Below are positions 49,757-59,945 of a stretch of 64,000 nucleotides of DNA, in pieces. A model generated the notes under the pieces. It saw nothing but the letters and a program-made list of their open reading frames with translations, did not search any database and was not told the origin of the DNA. This stretch comes from Lachnospiraceae bacterium (GTDB lineage: Bacteria > Bacillota > Clostridia > Lachnospirales > Lachnospiraceae). A program made the translations under genes and the position numbers. Location: assembly GCA_014804795.1 (NCBI GenBank), contig JAAUZC010000012.1, positions 131,076 to 195,075 of the forward strand, given 5' to 3'. Numbering within the stretch: position 1 is the stretch's first letter; every line of letters starts with the position of its first letter.

Positions 49757-51004
49757 ATGCGTTTATTAAGACTGGAAATAAAACGAATACTGAAAACAAG
49801 GCTGACGATTGTTTTGCTTGGTCTGGCTTTGCTGCTTTCCTTTGTTTTGGCGTGGCTGCCTGTTACATTTTGCTATAACAGTTACACGGACGAAAACGGA
49901 AATACGGTGAAGCTAACAGGACTTGAGTCTGTTGCATACCAAAAGAATATTCAGGCGGACACGGCCGGTGCTGTCACCCCGGAAAAAGTGCGGCAGGCGG
50001 TTGAGGACTATCAGGCCTGTCTGAACAAGTACGGAGTAAAAAATTCCTATGATCTGCCGGAGGGTGTATATGAGGCGGAAATACTTCCGTATGCCCCTCT
50101 TTTGCACGGCATCAGAGAAGCTTTTGCCGATCCGGATACGGGGGTCGCCCCGACCATTATGGAAATTGATCCGGAGAGGGTCAATGATTATTATGGCGTA
50201 TGCGAAGAGCGTATCGTATCCCTGATGAAAATGGAACAAAAAAACCATCCGGCGGCACAAAAAGCAGCGGTAAATCTGTATGACAAAGTTGAAAAACCCT
50301 ATTTGTTTTTTCCGGGCTATAATTCCGATGCAATGGACTATCAGATCATTCTTGCGTTTTTAACCGCGCTTTTTTGTGCAGTGATCGCAGCGCCCATTTT
50401 TACGTCCGACTATCAGACAGGAGCAGATGATATACTGCGCTGCACAAAATACGGGAAAACAAAATTTGCTGTCACGAAAATGATATCTGCTTTTTTGATC
50501 TGCGGAACGGCTTACACTCTCTGCACGGTTATTTATATGATTGCATCGAATAGTTTTTTTGGCTGGGAGTGCACAAAATCTTCTATCCAGATGCTGTATT
50601 CCATTGTAAATTTACCGGATATGAATCTGGGAAGGTTCCAATGTTTTATAGGGGTTGCCGGACTTTTGTGCATCCTGGCAACGGTGAGTTTTACACTGTT
50701 TCTTTCATCAAAATGCAAAAATACAGTGGTTTCGTTATCGGCAGCGCTTCTGTTTTGCATTTTGCCGATCATCCTTTATTTGGTTCTGCCTGATGAGATC
50801 GGGAGCTGGATCTACAGCATTCTCCCGGCAGGGGGAGTGGGATTGCAGGTAAGTATTTTATATGCTGCCGTTGATTTTGCTTTTTGGAATATCGGAAATA
50901 TTGCGATATGGCTTCCGTATGTGATGCTTGGCGCATATGTGGTGGAAATTCCGCTGTTTGTGGTTTTGACGGTTTATTCCTACCTGAGACACAGGTTGAG
51001 CTGA
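49757..51004 (+). CDS. ABC-2 type permease
   Basis: 415 residues from ATG 49757, which follows AGGAGGTGAC. An N-terminal span (residues 18-38) is followed by a large extracytoplasmic segment (about 40-185, with a helical central part) and five further spans. Forms the membrane part of the exporter with the ATPase before it. The sigma/membrane protein/ABC arrangement is typical of envelope-stress or peptide-resistance modules. Confidence 0.85.
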   Translation: MRLLRLEIKRILKTRLTIVLLGLALLLSFVLAWLPVTFCYNSYTDENGNTVKLTGLESVAYQKNIQADTAGAVTPEKVRQAVEDYQACLNKYGVKNSYDLPEGVYEAEILPYAPLLHGIREAFADPDTGVAPTIMEIDPERVNDYYGVCEERIVSLMKMEQKNHPAAQKAAVNLYDKVEKPYLFFPGYNSDAMDYQIILAFLTALFCAVIAAPIFTSDYQTGADDILRCTKYGKTKFAVTKMISAFLICGTAYTLCTVIYMIASNSFFGWECTKSSIQMLYSIVNLPDMNLGRFQCFIGVAGLLCILATVSFTLFLSSKCKNTVVSLSAALLFCILPIILYLVLPDEIGSWIYSILPAGGVGLQVSILYAAVDFAFWNIGNIAIWLPYVMLGAYVVEIPLFVVLTVYSYLRHRLS

Positions 51005-51047
51005 ACCATTACATTTATTTAAACGGGGCTCTTTATGGTATTTTTAG

Positions 51048-51076
51048 TTGAACACACCGTTATTTTCTGCTATAAT
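51048..51076 (+). promoter_or_regulatory. promoter TTGAAC-17-TATAAT for secA
   Basis: -35 TTGAAC (51048-51053) and perfect -10 (51071-51076), 17-base spacer, 95 bases before the secA start. Confidence 0.85.
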
Positions 51077-51171
51077 ACTTTAATCTGGGTTTAGTATGCC
51101 TGTTATATCAGTGCTGAGCGACGCGGAGCAGCCATAAAAAATAGCAGGTTACAGTTAAACGGAGGCAGAAC

Positions 51172-53739
51172 ATGAATGTGATCAACAAAGTTTTTGGCAC
51201 ACACAGCCAGAGAGAACTGAAACGGATCATGCCCATCGTGGATAAGATCGAATCTATGCGGAATGATATGATGGACATGGAGGATGAACAGTTAAGAGAC
51301 AAGACAAAGGAGTTTAAGAAGAGACTGGAAGAGGGCGAAACGCTGGATGATATCCTGCCGGAAGCATTTGCGGTGGTGAGAGAGGCGGCAAGGCGCGTAC
51401 TGAATATGGAACCTTACAGGGTGCAGCTGATCGGCGGCATTATCCTGCATCAGGGTCGTATCGCCGAGATGCGTACCGGTGAAGGAAAAACTCTTGTTTC
51501 CACCCTGCCTGCTTATCTAAACGCACTGGAAGGCAAAGGGGTGCATATCGTTACGGTAAACGACTATCTGGCAAACCGTGACAGGGAATGGATGGGACAG
51601 GTACATGAATTTCTCGGCCTTACCGTAGGTGTCGTGTTAAATCAGATGAAGAACGATGAGAGACGGGAAGCCTACAACTGCGATATTACTTATGTGACGA
51701 ACAATGAACTTGGGTTTGACTATCTGCGTGACAACATGGTCATCTATAAAGAGCAGCTTGTGCAGCGAAGTCTTCACTATGCGATCATCGACGAGGTCGA
51801 CTCGGTTTTAGTGGATGAGGCGAGAACGCCGCTTATCATTTCAGGTCAGAGCGGAAAGTCTACAAAACTTTATGAAGCGTGCGATATTCTGGCAAGACAG
51901 ATGCAGCGGGGCGCGGACATGGAAGAAATGTCCAAGATGGACTTTATCATGGGTGTTCAGCGGGAAGAAAGCGGCGACTTTATCGTCAATGAAAAGGACA
52001 AGGTCGTAGTGCTGACGGAAGCCGGTGTAAAGCGGGTGGAGCAGTTCTTTAATCTGGAGAATCTGGCAGATCCCGAGAATCTGGAAATCCAGCACAATAT
52101 GGATCTGGCGCTCCGTGCCAACAATCTGATGTTCCGCGATAAGGACTATGTGGTGAAAGATGATCAGGTGCTGATCGTGGACGAGTTTACGGGACGTATT
52201 ATGCCGGGCAGACGTTATTCTGACGGCCTGCATCAGGCAATCGAGGCGAAAGAGCATGTGAAAGTGAAAAGGGAGAGCAAGACTCTTGCAACGATCACAT
52301 TCCAGAACTTCTTTAATAAATTTGAGAAAAAATCCGGCATGACCGGTACGGCACTGACGGAAGAAAAGGAATTTCGGGATATTTATGGCATGGATGTTAT
52401 TGAGATTCCGACTAATAAGCCTGTTATCCGAAAAGACCATCAGGACAGCGTTTATAAGACAAGAAGAGAAAAATTAAAAGCAATCTGTGACGCGGTGGAA
52501 GAATGTTATGCGAGAAAGCAGCCGGTGCTTGTAGGTACGATCACGATCGAGGCATCGGAAGAACTCAGCAATATGCTGCGTAAGCGGGGTGTTCCGCACA
52601 ATGTGTTGAATGCGAAGTTCCATGAACAGGAGGCGGAGATCGTAGCGGATGCCGGTATTCACGGGGCTGTGACGATCGCCACCAACATGGCGGGCCGTGG
52701 TACGGATATCAAGCTTGACGACGAAGCGAGAGAAGCAGGCGGACTCATGATCATCGGCACGGAGCGGCATGAATCGAGACGTATCGATAACCAGTTGCGC
52801 GGCCGTTCCGGCCGTCAGGGAGATCCGGGAGCTTCCAGATTTTATATTTCATTGGAAGACGATCTGATGCGTCTGTTCGGTTCCGAGAGAATGATAACGA
52901 TGTTCAATGCACTGGGGATTCCCGAAGGACAGGAGATCGAGCACAGTTCTTTGACTAAAGCGATCGAGACCGCGCAGAAGAAGATTGAGGGCAATAACTT
53001 CGGTATCAGAAAGAATCTGCTTGAGTACGATCAGGTGATGAACGAGCAGCGTGAGATCATTTACGAGGAAAGACTTCGTGTATTAAACGGCGAGAGCATG
53101 CGGGATGTGATCTATAAGATGATCACGGATATCACGGAAAACTGCGTGGATATGGCCATCGGCGATGATAATAATGTTGACAACTGGAACTTTAACGAGC
53201 TAAATTCCCTGTTGTTGCCGATCATTCCGTTGGAGCCGGTGACGGTGGAACGCCTGAATAAGCCGGGTAAAAATGATTTAAAACAGCAGCTCAAAGGTGA
53301 AGCGGTAAAGTTGTACGAAGCAAAAGAGGCCGAATTCCCCAATCCGGAACAGATCAGGGAGTTGGAGCGCGTTATCCTGCTTAAAGTGATCGACAGAAAG
53401 TGGATGGGACATATTGACGATATGGATCAGCTTCGTCAGGGCGCGGGACTGCAGGCTTACGGCCAGAGAGATCCGCTTGTGGAATATAAGATGGCGGGCT
53501 ATTCCATGTTTGATGAGATGACACAGAACATCCGTGAAGATACCGTGCGGCTTCTGATGCATGTCAAGGTGGAAGAAAAAGTAGAGCGTGAGCAGGTGGC
53601 AAAAGTGACCGGCACGAATAAGGATGATTCGATGGCGAAGGCTCCGGTGAAGAGGGCTTCCGCGAAAATATATCCGAATGATCCGTGCCCGTGCGGATCG
53701 GGTAAAAAATATAAGAACTGTTGCGGAAAGAACAGATAA
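51172..53739 (+). CDS. secA: preprotein translocase ATPase SecA
   Basis: 855 residues. Walker [19 protein letters not shown] (residues about 98-115), DEAD-type [17 protein letters not shown], second nucleotide-binding motifs [15 protein letters not shown] and [13 protein letters not shown], and the C-terminal zinc-binding tail [14 protein letters not shown]. It drives Sec-dependent export through SecYEG. prfB follows with a 16-base gap, a conserved neighbourhood in Firmicutes. Confidence 0.97.
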   Translation: MNVINKVFGTHSQRELKRIMPIVDKIESMRNDMMDMEDEQLRDKTKEFKKRLEEGETLDDILPEAFAVVREAARRVLNMEPYRVQLIGGIILHQGRIAEMRTGEGKTLVSTLPAYLNALEGKGVHIVTVNDYLANRDREWMGQVHEFLGLTVGVVLNQMKNDERREAYNCDITYVTNNELGFDYLRDNMVIYKEQLVQRSLHYAIIDEVDSVLVDEARTPLIISGQSGKSTKLYEACDILARQMQRGADMEEMSKMDFIMGVQREESGDFIVNEKDKVVVLTEAGVKRVEQFFNLENLADPENLEIQHNMDLALRANNLMFRDKDYVVKDDQVLIVDEFTGRIMPGRRYSDGLHQAIEAKEHVKVKRESKTLATITFQNFFNKFEKKSGMTGTALTEEKEFRDIYGMDVIEIPTNKPVIRKDHQDSVYKTRREKLKAICDAVEECYARKQPVLVGTITIEASEELSNMLRKRGVPHNVLNAKFHEQEAEIVADAGIHGAVTIATNMAGRGTDIKLDDEAREAGGLMIIGTERHESRRIDNQLRGRSGRQGDPGASRFYISLEDDLMRLFGSERMITMFNALGIPEGQEIEHSSLTKAIETAQKKIEGNNFGIRKNLLEYDQVMNEQREIIYEERLRVLNGESMRDVIYKMITDITENCVDMAIGDDNNVDNWNFNELNSLLLPIIPLEPVTVERLNKPGKNDLKQQLKGEAVKLYEAKEAEFPNPEQIRELERVILLKVIDRKWMGHIDDMDQLRQGAGLQAYGQRDPLVEYKMAGYSMFDEMTQNIREDTVRLLMHVKVEEKVEREQVAKVTGTNKDDSMAKAPVKRASAKIYPNDPCPCGSGKKYKNCCGKNR

Positions 53740-53755
53740 GGTGGTGATTTTGTTA

Positions 53756-54875
53756 ATGGTAGAACTGGATAATATGAAGCAGGAACTCCTTGCTTACGAG
53801 ACACCTTTAGCGGAAGTAAGGGATTCACTTTAACCTCGCTGACAAGGAGAAGCGGATCGAGGAACTGGATATGGAAATGCAGGCGCCAGGTTTCTGGGAC
53901 GATCCTGATGTTTCCAATAAAAAGGTAATAGAGTCAAAACGGTTGAAGGACGTTGTGGATACGATGAACGGGCTGTCCGGTCAGTATGAGGACATTCTGA
54001 CATTGATTGAAATGGGCTACGAAGAGGAAGATGTATCGCTTGTGCCGGAGATCGAGGAGGAGCTGCGCAGCTTTATCAGCACATTTGAAAATGTGCGCAT
54101 CAGTACGCTGCTTGACGGCGAGTACGATAAAAACAATGCGATCCTCAAGCTGAACGCAGGGGCGGGCGGCACGGAGAGCTGCGACTGGTGCAGTATGCTC
54201 TATCGTATGTATACAAGGTGGGCGGAAAAGAAAGGTTACCAGATTGAGACTCTCGATATGTTGGACGGTGATGAAGCGGGCATCAAATCTGTGACGTTCC
54301 AGATCAACGGCGAAAATGCCTATGGTTATCTGAAATCCGAGAAGGGAGTGCACAGGCTTGTGCGTATCTCCCCTTTCAATGCCCAGGGAAAACGGCAGAC
54401 CTCATTCGTATCGTTGGATGTGATGCCGGACATTGAGGAAGATCTGGATATTGAGATAAAGGATGATGAGATCAGGATCGATACCTATCGAAGCAGCGGC
54501 GCCGGCGGACAGCATATCAACAAAACATCTTCGGCGATCCGGATCACACATTTTCCGACAGGAATCGTTGTGACCTGCCAGAATGAGCGAAGTCAGTTCC
54601 AGAACAAGGATAAGGCGATGCAGATGCTGAAAGCAAAACTCTATATGCTGAAGCAGGAAGAAAATGAGGGAAAACTTTCGGATATCCGCGGCGAAGTGAA
54701 AGAGATCGGCTGGGGCAATCAGATACGTTCCTATGTGATGCAGCCGTACAAGATGGTGAAAGATCTGCGGACAGAAGAAGAGACGGGCAATGTGGACGCT
54801 GTGATGGACGGCGCGTTAGATCCTTTTATTAATGCCTATTTGAAATGGATTCACAGACCGCCGCAGGAGGCATAA
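53756..54875 (+). CDS. prfB: peptide chain release factor 2 with +1 recoding
   Basis: Translation starts at ATG 53756 and meets an in-frame TAA (53831-53833) after 25 codons. Shifting +1 at CTT continues AAC CTC GCT GAC and gives a complete RF2 of 372 residues. Present are the stop-codon recognition motif SPF (VRISPFNAQGKRQTSF) and the peptidyl-hydrolysis motif GGQ (SSGAGGQHINKTSSAI). RF2 normally terminates at UGA and UAA, and the shift is autoregulatory. The usual recoding stop is UGA; here it is UAA. Confidence 0.93.
53820..53834 (+). promoter_or_regulatory. prfB +1 frameshift site, CTT TAA C
   Basis: The shift codon CTT (53828-53830) precedes TAA and C. An internal Shine-Dalgarno-like AAGGGA lies just upstream (about 53818-53823), corresponding to the AGGGGG stimulator of Escherichia coli, though its spacing here is one base longer by eye. 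The stop differs from the near-universal UGA. Confidence 0.85.
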
Positions 54876-54915
54876 CTCTAAAAAGCCCAGATGTTATTGT
54901 TAATGAAATTTTATT

Positions 54916-54948
54916 CGGGACTGTCGCAAAATAGGACAGCCCCGTTTT
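54916..54948 (+). terminator. intrinsic terminator after prfB
   Basis: CGGGACTGTC (54916-54925) and GACAGCCCCG (54935-54944) with one mismatch, loop GCAAAATAG, then TTTT. The stem sequence resembles common Lachnospiraceae extragenic repeats containing CTGTCGCAAAAT. Confidence 0.75.
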
Positions 54949-55088
54949 AAATATGATTTGTATAATAGAAAAGGCGATATGCATATCGGGTAAAACAGAG
55001 GGAATTTGAGAAGACAGATGACAGGAATGATGTTGCATGGCGACATCGGCGCAGTGATTGGCTCATGACAGGGCAGACAGGAGCAGGC

Positions 55089-56660
55089 ATGAAAAACAAT
55101 ATAAAAGATATGGGAATGGTTTTGGGAATTGCATTGTTGTTGATTGTATCCTTTTACGGTTGGTCCAGCTATGAAACAAATTATAAGATTACCTTTATAG
55201 AGAGAAAAGAATCTCCGGATGGCAGAACGGCAGTTATTTTTCAGATGCGGGGCGAACCGACAAATTCTCCTCTTAATATTTTGCCTGATTCCGACAGGAC
55301 GAAGGGGAGAGTCATCGTAGAAAGAGATGGAGAGAAGATAAAAACGGAAGATTTTACGGTTTTTAACCAGGGCGCATCGCTGCAGACGGATAACTGGGAG
55401 GTAACGTTTTATCCCGGAGGCGTGGAGATCATCCTGAAGGATATGCCTTACGAAGGAACGGCAGATACGGGTGACAAAAACGGTGAAGGTGATGCCTCTC
55501 AGACTGCAGCGGAAGAGGGACAGCATATTGTAGTATATTATGACGGAACGGAAACCTTTTCCGGTTACAGAGAAGAGGAAGTTATTTCGGAAATTATAGA
55601 GCGTTATGATGGTAAAGTGTCCTATCTGAAAAAAGAAGACGGCAGATATTATTTTCAGGCGGATGGATTTGAATTTTCCGTCAGCGATGATCTGCAGATG
55701 ACAGATGATTATGAAGCGTCATATTTTGATCATCTGGCGGAGCAGTTTTCCTATGGGCATAACAGGATCACAGAATTTGAAAAGAGTGAAAATGAGAATG
55801 GAGAGACCGTCTATGTTCCTGTTATCGGATTTCATGGCAGGCAGCCGGGGGAAGCAGAGTCTTTCGGCAATGCCTGCTGCGATCTGGTGGAGGATCTGCA
55901 GGAAACGGTAGGGTTTGAACAAATCGGCTATTTTGGGGAGGACAGAAGACGCTATTTTGATATTACGCCCTATCTGGAAAACTACGATAGAACAAAGTTT
56001 TACAATGCGATATACAACAGCATAGAGCAGGATTCACTGGAAGAGTGGCGCTACTATGAGGAAGAAGCCGGAAATGATACAGAGATTTCCGGGAATACAT
56101 CTTCTATGGGAGTGTCGGATGAGATGCCTGAGGAGTGGAAAGATTATGGGGCGGACTGTTTCTATCAGAAAAAGGACGGCACAGAACTCCGCATGGTGGG
56201 AGTGGATCGGGCGGCCGGCAGCAGCTACTATGTGCTGTTGGAATCCGAAAACGGTGTAAATACTTCCGTAGTGAACCGGGATCCTTATCTTGGCCATGGA
56301 GGCGGTGCAAAATGGATTGATTTTCTAGAGGGGGAGGAGATCGGTTTTTCCTGCCTTTCTTACAGCGGCGGAAGTAAGGGGGCGTTGTATCGGACAGAGG
56401 ATGGAGGGAAAAGCTTTGAGGAGATAACATGGCCCTCTGCAAGCAGGGAGCTGCCGGATGGAACGTTGTATAATCCTTTTATTATGCCGGATAAGGTATG
56501 GGAGGAAAACGGAGCGCTTTATATGTTAGTTGGACAGGGACCGGACGGAGATTATTATGAGGACGGAGTCTGGGTGTCCGGGCTGTATGAGTCGAAGGAT
56601 ATGGGGAAGAACTGGACGTATCTTCAAGTGACGGAAGTGAAAGATACAAGAACGTGGTAG
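55089..56660 (+). CDS. membrane-anchored protein with Asp-box repeats
   Basis: 523 residues from ATG 55089 (AGGAGCAGG). One N-terminal membrane anchor (VLGIALLLIVSFYGW). The middle is acidic and beta-rich. At least two Asp-box (BNR) motifs lie near the end: YRTEDGGKSFEEI and YESKDMGKNWTYL. Such boxes occur in sialidase-like propellers, but there are too few here for a full propeller and no sialidase catalytic motif (RIP) is seen. An extracytoplasmic role is inferred; the substrate is unknown. Confidence 0.7.
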   Translation: MKNNIKDMGMVLGIALLLIVSFYGWSSYETNYKITFIERKESPDGRTAVIFQMRGEPTNSPLNILPDSDRTKGRVIVERDGEKIKTEDFTVFNQGASLQTDNWEVTFYPGGVEIILKDMPYEGTADTGDKNGEGDASQTAAEEGQHIVVYYDGTETFSGYREEEVISEIIERYDGKVSYLKKEDGRYYFQADGFEFSVSDDLQMTDDYEASYFDHLAEQFSYGHNRITEFEKSENENGETVYVPVIGFHGRQPGEAESFGNACCDLVEDLQETVGFEQIGYFGEDRRRYFDITPYLENYDRTKFYNAIYNSIEQDSLEEWRYYEEEAGNDTEISGNTSSMGVSDEMPEEWKDYGADCFYQKKDGTELRMVGVDRAAGSSYYVLLESENGVNTSVVNRDPYLGHGGGAKWIDFLEGEEIGFSCLSYSGGSKGALYRTEDGGKSFEEITWPSASRELPDGTLYNPFIMPDKVWEENGALYMLVGQGPDGDYYEDGVWVSGLYESKDMGKNWTYLQVTEVKDTRTW

Positions 56661-56697
56661 TAAAGATGCCGGGATTTTCGGCCGGCCGTATAGTTAC

Positions 56698-57504
56698 TTA
56701 TACTTTTCGCTTTGTCACCAGATCAAGATAAAATTCTGTCTGCACCGCATACATGAAGGGGGCAATCCAGAGCATACCGATTCCGCATGTCATTATACCG
56801 AGCAAAATGAGAGGTATAAAACATACCCGAATGTAGAAGAGCCGGCCTTTATGCCCATGCATAAGGAGTCGGCTTTTTCCAAACAGTTCCTTTACGGAAC
56901 AGGATGGAAAGTCAAGCATCAGGTAATAAACCTGTGAATAGATAAGATCCAGTATTGTCGTGATGATCAGGGCAGGCGTATAACAAAACAGCGCAATAGA
57001 TAATAAATTCAACATTTCCGGCGGTATGGTAACCGCGGAGGCATCCATATTAGAAGAGATAGCAGTCAGGTTCATCTTTTCCATTGATATACTGAAACGC
57101 AAAAAGAAAGCGTAAGCAGGCATGGTGGGTATTGTGGAAATAAGGGACATGATAAAAGAAAGTCCCAGGCAGGTTTTCGTCTGTCTTGTGAAAGCATAAA
57201 ACAGATCGCCGGCAGAGAAAGGGCGATTGCAGTAAAGTTTCAGAAACAGATAACACAGGCCCGCCTCGAGAATACCGGTCAATGTGCCGCAAAGTATGGA
57301 AGACAGAAAATATAAAAGTATCTGAAGCGCAAAGGAATTCGTAAAAAGAGCGGGAATGGAGGAAACCCGGCTGATGAGAAAGGTACATCCGATTTGGATG
57401 GCCGCTGCACCAACGAGCCTGCCCATAACGGGTGTCATACGCGCCTTTGCGGAAGTTTTCAGTTGTGTATAAGTCATATATGGCATTGAGGGATACTCCT
57501 TCAT
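56698..57504 (-). CDS. DUF975 family membrane protein
   Basis: 268 residues with about six membrane spans. The start MKEYPSMPYMTYTQLKTSAK and the glycine-rich last spans (LLGIMTCGIGMLWIAPFMYA) fit the DUF975 family of integral membrane proteins, whose function is not established. It is divergent from tex, sharing a short control region. Confidence 0.8.
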   Translation of the reverse strand: MKEYPSMPYMTYTQLKTSAKARMTPVMGRLVGAAAIQIGCTFLISRVSSIPALFTNSFALQILLYFLSSILCGTLTGILEAGLCYLFLKLYCNRPFSAGDLFYAFTRQTKTCLGLSFIMSLISTIPTMPAYAFFLRFSISMEKMNLTAISSNMDASAVTIPPEMLNLLSIALFCYTPALIITTILDLIYSQVYYLMLDFPSCSVKELFGKSRLLMHGHKGRLFYIRVCFIPLILLGIMTCGIGMLWIAPFMYAVQTEFYLDLVTKRKV

Positions 57505-57524
57505 AATATATTGTCTTTTCTATT

Positions 57525-57554
57525 CTAACACTTTTATAAAATTTATGATATAAT
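57525..57554 (+). promoter_or_regulatory. promoter CTAACA-18-TATAAT for tex
   Basis: -35 CTAACA (57525-57530) and perfect -10 TATAAT (57549-57554). Initiation is expected near 57561, at the start of the structured leader. Confidence 0.75.
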
Positions 57555-57729
57555 AGTCGCAAAGAAAAAGCAAGCGACTGCGAAGCAGGCATTTGCTTTT
57601 TTCTGCGACATTAACGAGCAAACATCCGATAAAATCGGATGGGGAGCGCAATGCGAACGAAGCTCGCATAAAGCGCGGGTTTGCGAGTTTAGATGAAACA
57701 GTCGCAAAGAAAAACAGAAAGGTAAATTT
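57555..57729 (+). promoter_or_regulatory. long structured 5' leader of tex
   Basis: About 170 bases with several stems. A long imperfect hairpin joins 57556-57573 to 57592-57609 (GTCGCA with TGCGAC at its base, AAAGCAA with TTGCTTT at the top) and contains a T-run. It is followed by CATCCGAT/ATCGGATG (57623-57630, 57634-57641) and CTCGCA/TGCGAG (57663-57668, 57682-57687). The 15-mer AGTCGCAAAGAAAAA occurs at both ends (57555-57569 and 57700-57714). It does not match a riboswitch class I can name. It may be an attenuator, an unknown RNA or a small repetitive element. Confidence 0.65.
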
Positions 57730-59898
57730 ATGGATATTAATGTAAAGATCGCAAAAGAACTGCAGGTACAAAAATGGCAGGTGGAAGCGGCGGTAAAACT
57801 GATCGACGAAGGGAACACAATTCCCTTTATTTCCCGTTACAGAAAAGAGGCGACCGGTTCCCTGAATGATGAAGTACTGAGAAATTTATATGAGCGTTTA
57901 AACTATCTGCGGGCATTGGAAGAGAAAAAAGAACAGGTACTCGGCAGCATTGAAGAACAGGGGATGCTGACGGAGGAACTGCGGGAAAAGATTTTAGCTG
58001 CAGAAACACAGGTGGCGGTGGATGACTTATACCGTCCCTACAGGCCGAAGCGGAAGACAAGGGCAAGTGTCGCAAAAGAAAAGGGGTTGGAGCCCCTTGC
58101 ACTCTATATTAAATTACAGAATGCGAAGGCGCCTGTAGAGGAAGAAGCGGAAAAATATATCAGTGAAGAAAAAGGCGTGCTGACAGCGGAGGAAGCTGTT
58201 CAGGGCGCGAAAGATATTCTGGCGGAAGCGGTTTCCGATGAAGCGGATTATCGAACATTTATCCGTAATCTGACCATGAGAGAAGGGAGCCTTGTCAGCG
58301 AAGCGAAAGATGAAACGGTACAGAGCGTATATGAGATGTATTACGCTTATGAGGAACCGCTGAAAAAGGCGGCAGGACACAGAGTGCTTGCTTTAAACAG
58401 AGGCGAAAAAGAAAAGATACTGACGGTCAGAGTACAGGCACCGGAGGAGGAGGTCATCCGCTATCTGGAGAAAATGACTATACTGGTCAATAATGAGTAT
58501 ACCACACCGCTTTTGAAGGAAGTGGCGCAGGACAGTTATCACCGTTTGATTCAGCCTGCTATCGAGAGAGAGATACGAAACGAGTTGACAGAAAGGGCGG
58601 AAGACGGTGCAATCTCTGTATTCGGCAAGAATTTAGAGCAGCTTTTGATGCAGCCACCGATCGCAGGGAAAGTGGTACTCGGCTGGGACCCGGCTTTTCG
58701 TACCGGCTGTAAACTGGCAGTGGTGGATGAGACGGGCAAGGTGCTCGATACGAAAGTGATCTATCCGACCGCACCGCAGAACAAGGTGGCGGAGAGCAAG
58801 ACCGAACTGAAAAAACTGATCAAAAAGTATCATATTTCACTGATCTCTGTGGGAAACGGCACGGCTTCCCGGGAATCGGAACAGATCATTGTGGATCTAT
58901 TGAAAGAGTTAAATACACCGGTGCAGTACGTGATCGTCAATGAGGCGGGGGCTTCGGTTTATTCGGCCAGTAAGCTTGCGACCGAGGAATTTCCGGAATT
59001 TGATGTGGGACAAAGGAGTGCTGCTTCTATCGCCAGAAGACTGCAGGATCCGTTGGCGGAACTTGTGAAAATAGAACCGAAAGCCATCGGTGTGGGGCAG
59101 TATCAGCATGATATGAACCAGAAGAAGCTCGGGGAGGCGCTTACCGGTGTGGTGGAATCCACCGTAAACAGGGTGGGGGTTGATTTAAATACGGCCTCCG
59201 CGCCGCTTTTAGAATATATTTCCGGCATCTCGAAAACACTGGCAAAAAATATTGTGGCTTACAGAGAACAAAACGGCAGGTTTGTTTCCCGCAGACAGCT
59301 TTTGAAAGTGCCTAAACTGGGGCCGAAAGCCTTTGAGCAGTGCGCCGGTTTTATGCGGATCACAGACGGGGAAAATCCTTTGGATGGCACAAGCGTCCAC
59401 CCGGAATCCTATGAAGCGGCGGAAAAACTGATGGAAAAGCTCGGGTTTACGATGGAGGATGTGCGGGAGATACAGAAGCAGACGGGAAACGGCGGAAAGA
59501 AAACGGCAGGTCTTTCCGGGAAAATAAAAGATAAGAAGAAACTGGCGGAGGAACTGGGCATCGGGGAACTGACGCTTGAGGATATTGTAAAAGAACTGGA
59601 AAAACCGGCGAGAGATCCCAGGGAAGATATGCCGGCTCCGATTTTGAGAAGTGATGTGATGGATCTGGAAGACTTAAAGCCCGGCATGATCTTAAAAGGA
59701 ACCGTCAGGAATATCGTAGATTTTGGCGCTTTTGTCGATATCGGCGTCCATCAGGACGGGCTGGTGCATATTTCCCAGATGACGGAGCGGTTTATCAAGC
59801 ATCCGCTTGAGGCTGTCAGTGTGGGAGACATCGTGGAAGTGAAGGTTATGTCGGTGGATGCGGCGAAAAAGCGGATTGCGCTGACGATGAAGCTTTGA
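57730..59898 (+). CDS. tex: Tex family RNA-binding protein
   Basis: 722 residues. The N-terminal Tex domain (FISRYRKEATGSLNDEVL) is followed by a YqgF/RNase H-like core (VVLGWDPAFRTGCKLAVVD), helix-hairpin-helix motifs (TASAPLLEYISGISKTLAKN) and a C-terminal S1 RNA-binding domain (GTVRNIVDFGAFVDIGVHQD). Tex proteins bind nucleic acid and affect transcription and translation. Full length for the family. It has a remarkable leader upstream. Confidence 0.92.
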   Translation: MDINVKIAKELQVQKWQVEAAVKLIDEGNTIPFISRYRKEATGSLNDEVLRNLYERLNYLRALEEKKEQVLGSIEEQGMLTEELREKILAAETQVAVDDLYRPYRPKRKTRASVAKEKGLEPLALYIKLQNAKAPVEEEAEKYISEEKGVLTAEEAVQGAKDILAEAVSDEADYRTFIRNLTMREGSLVSEAKDETVQSVYEMYYAYEEPLKKAAGHRVLALNRGEKEKILTVRVQAPEEEVIRYLEKMTILVNNEYTTPLLKEVAQDSYHRLIQPAIEREIRNELTERAEDGAISVFGKNLEQLLMQPPIAGKVVLGWDPAFRTGCKLAVVDETGKVLDTKVIYPTAPQNKVAESKTELKKLIKKYHISLISVGNGTASRESEQIIVDLLKELNTPVQYVIVNEAGASVYSASKLATEEFPEFDVGQRSAASIARRLQDPLAELVKIEPKAIGVGQYQHDMNQKKLGEALTGVVESTVNRVGVDLNTASAPLLEYISGISKTLAKNIVAYREQNGRFVSRRQLLKVPKLGPKAFEQCAGFMRITDGENPLDGTSVHPESYEAAEKLMEKLGFTMEDVREIQKQTGNGGKKTAGLSGKIKDKKKLAEELGIGELTLEDIVKELEKPARDPREDMPAPILRSDVMDLEDLKPGMILKGTVRNIVDFGAFVDIGVHQDGLVHISQMTERFIKHPLEAVSVGDIVEVKVMSVDAAKKRIALTMKL

Positions 59899-59945
59899 CG
59901 ATAATCCAGAGATGAAAATCAGGGGATCAAAGGACGGAGATTTGT

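Noticed and set aside
54916-54944. Insertion-sequence end resembling CTGTCGCAAAAT repeats
   Set aside because: No partner inverted repeat or transposase nearby; position and T-run fit a terminator for prfB better.
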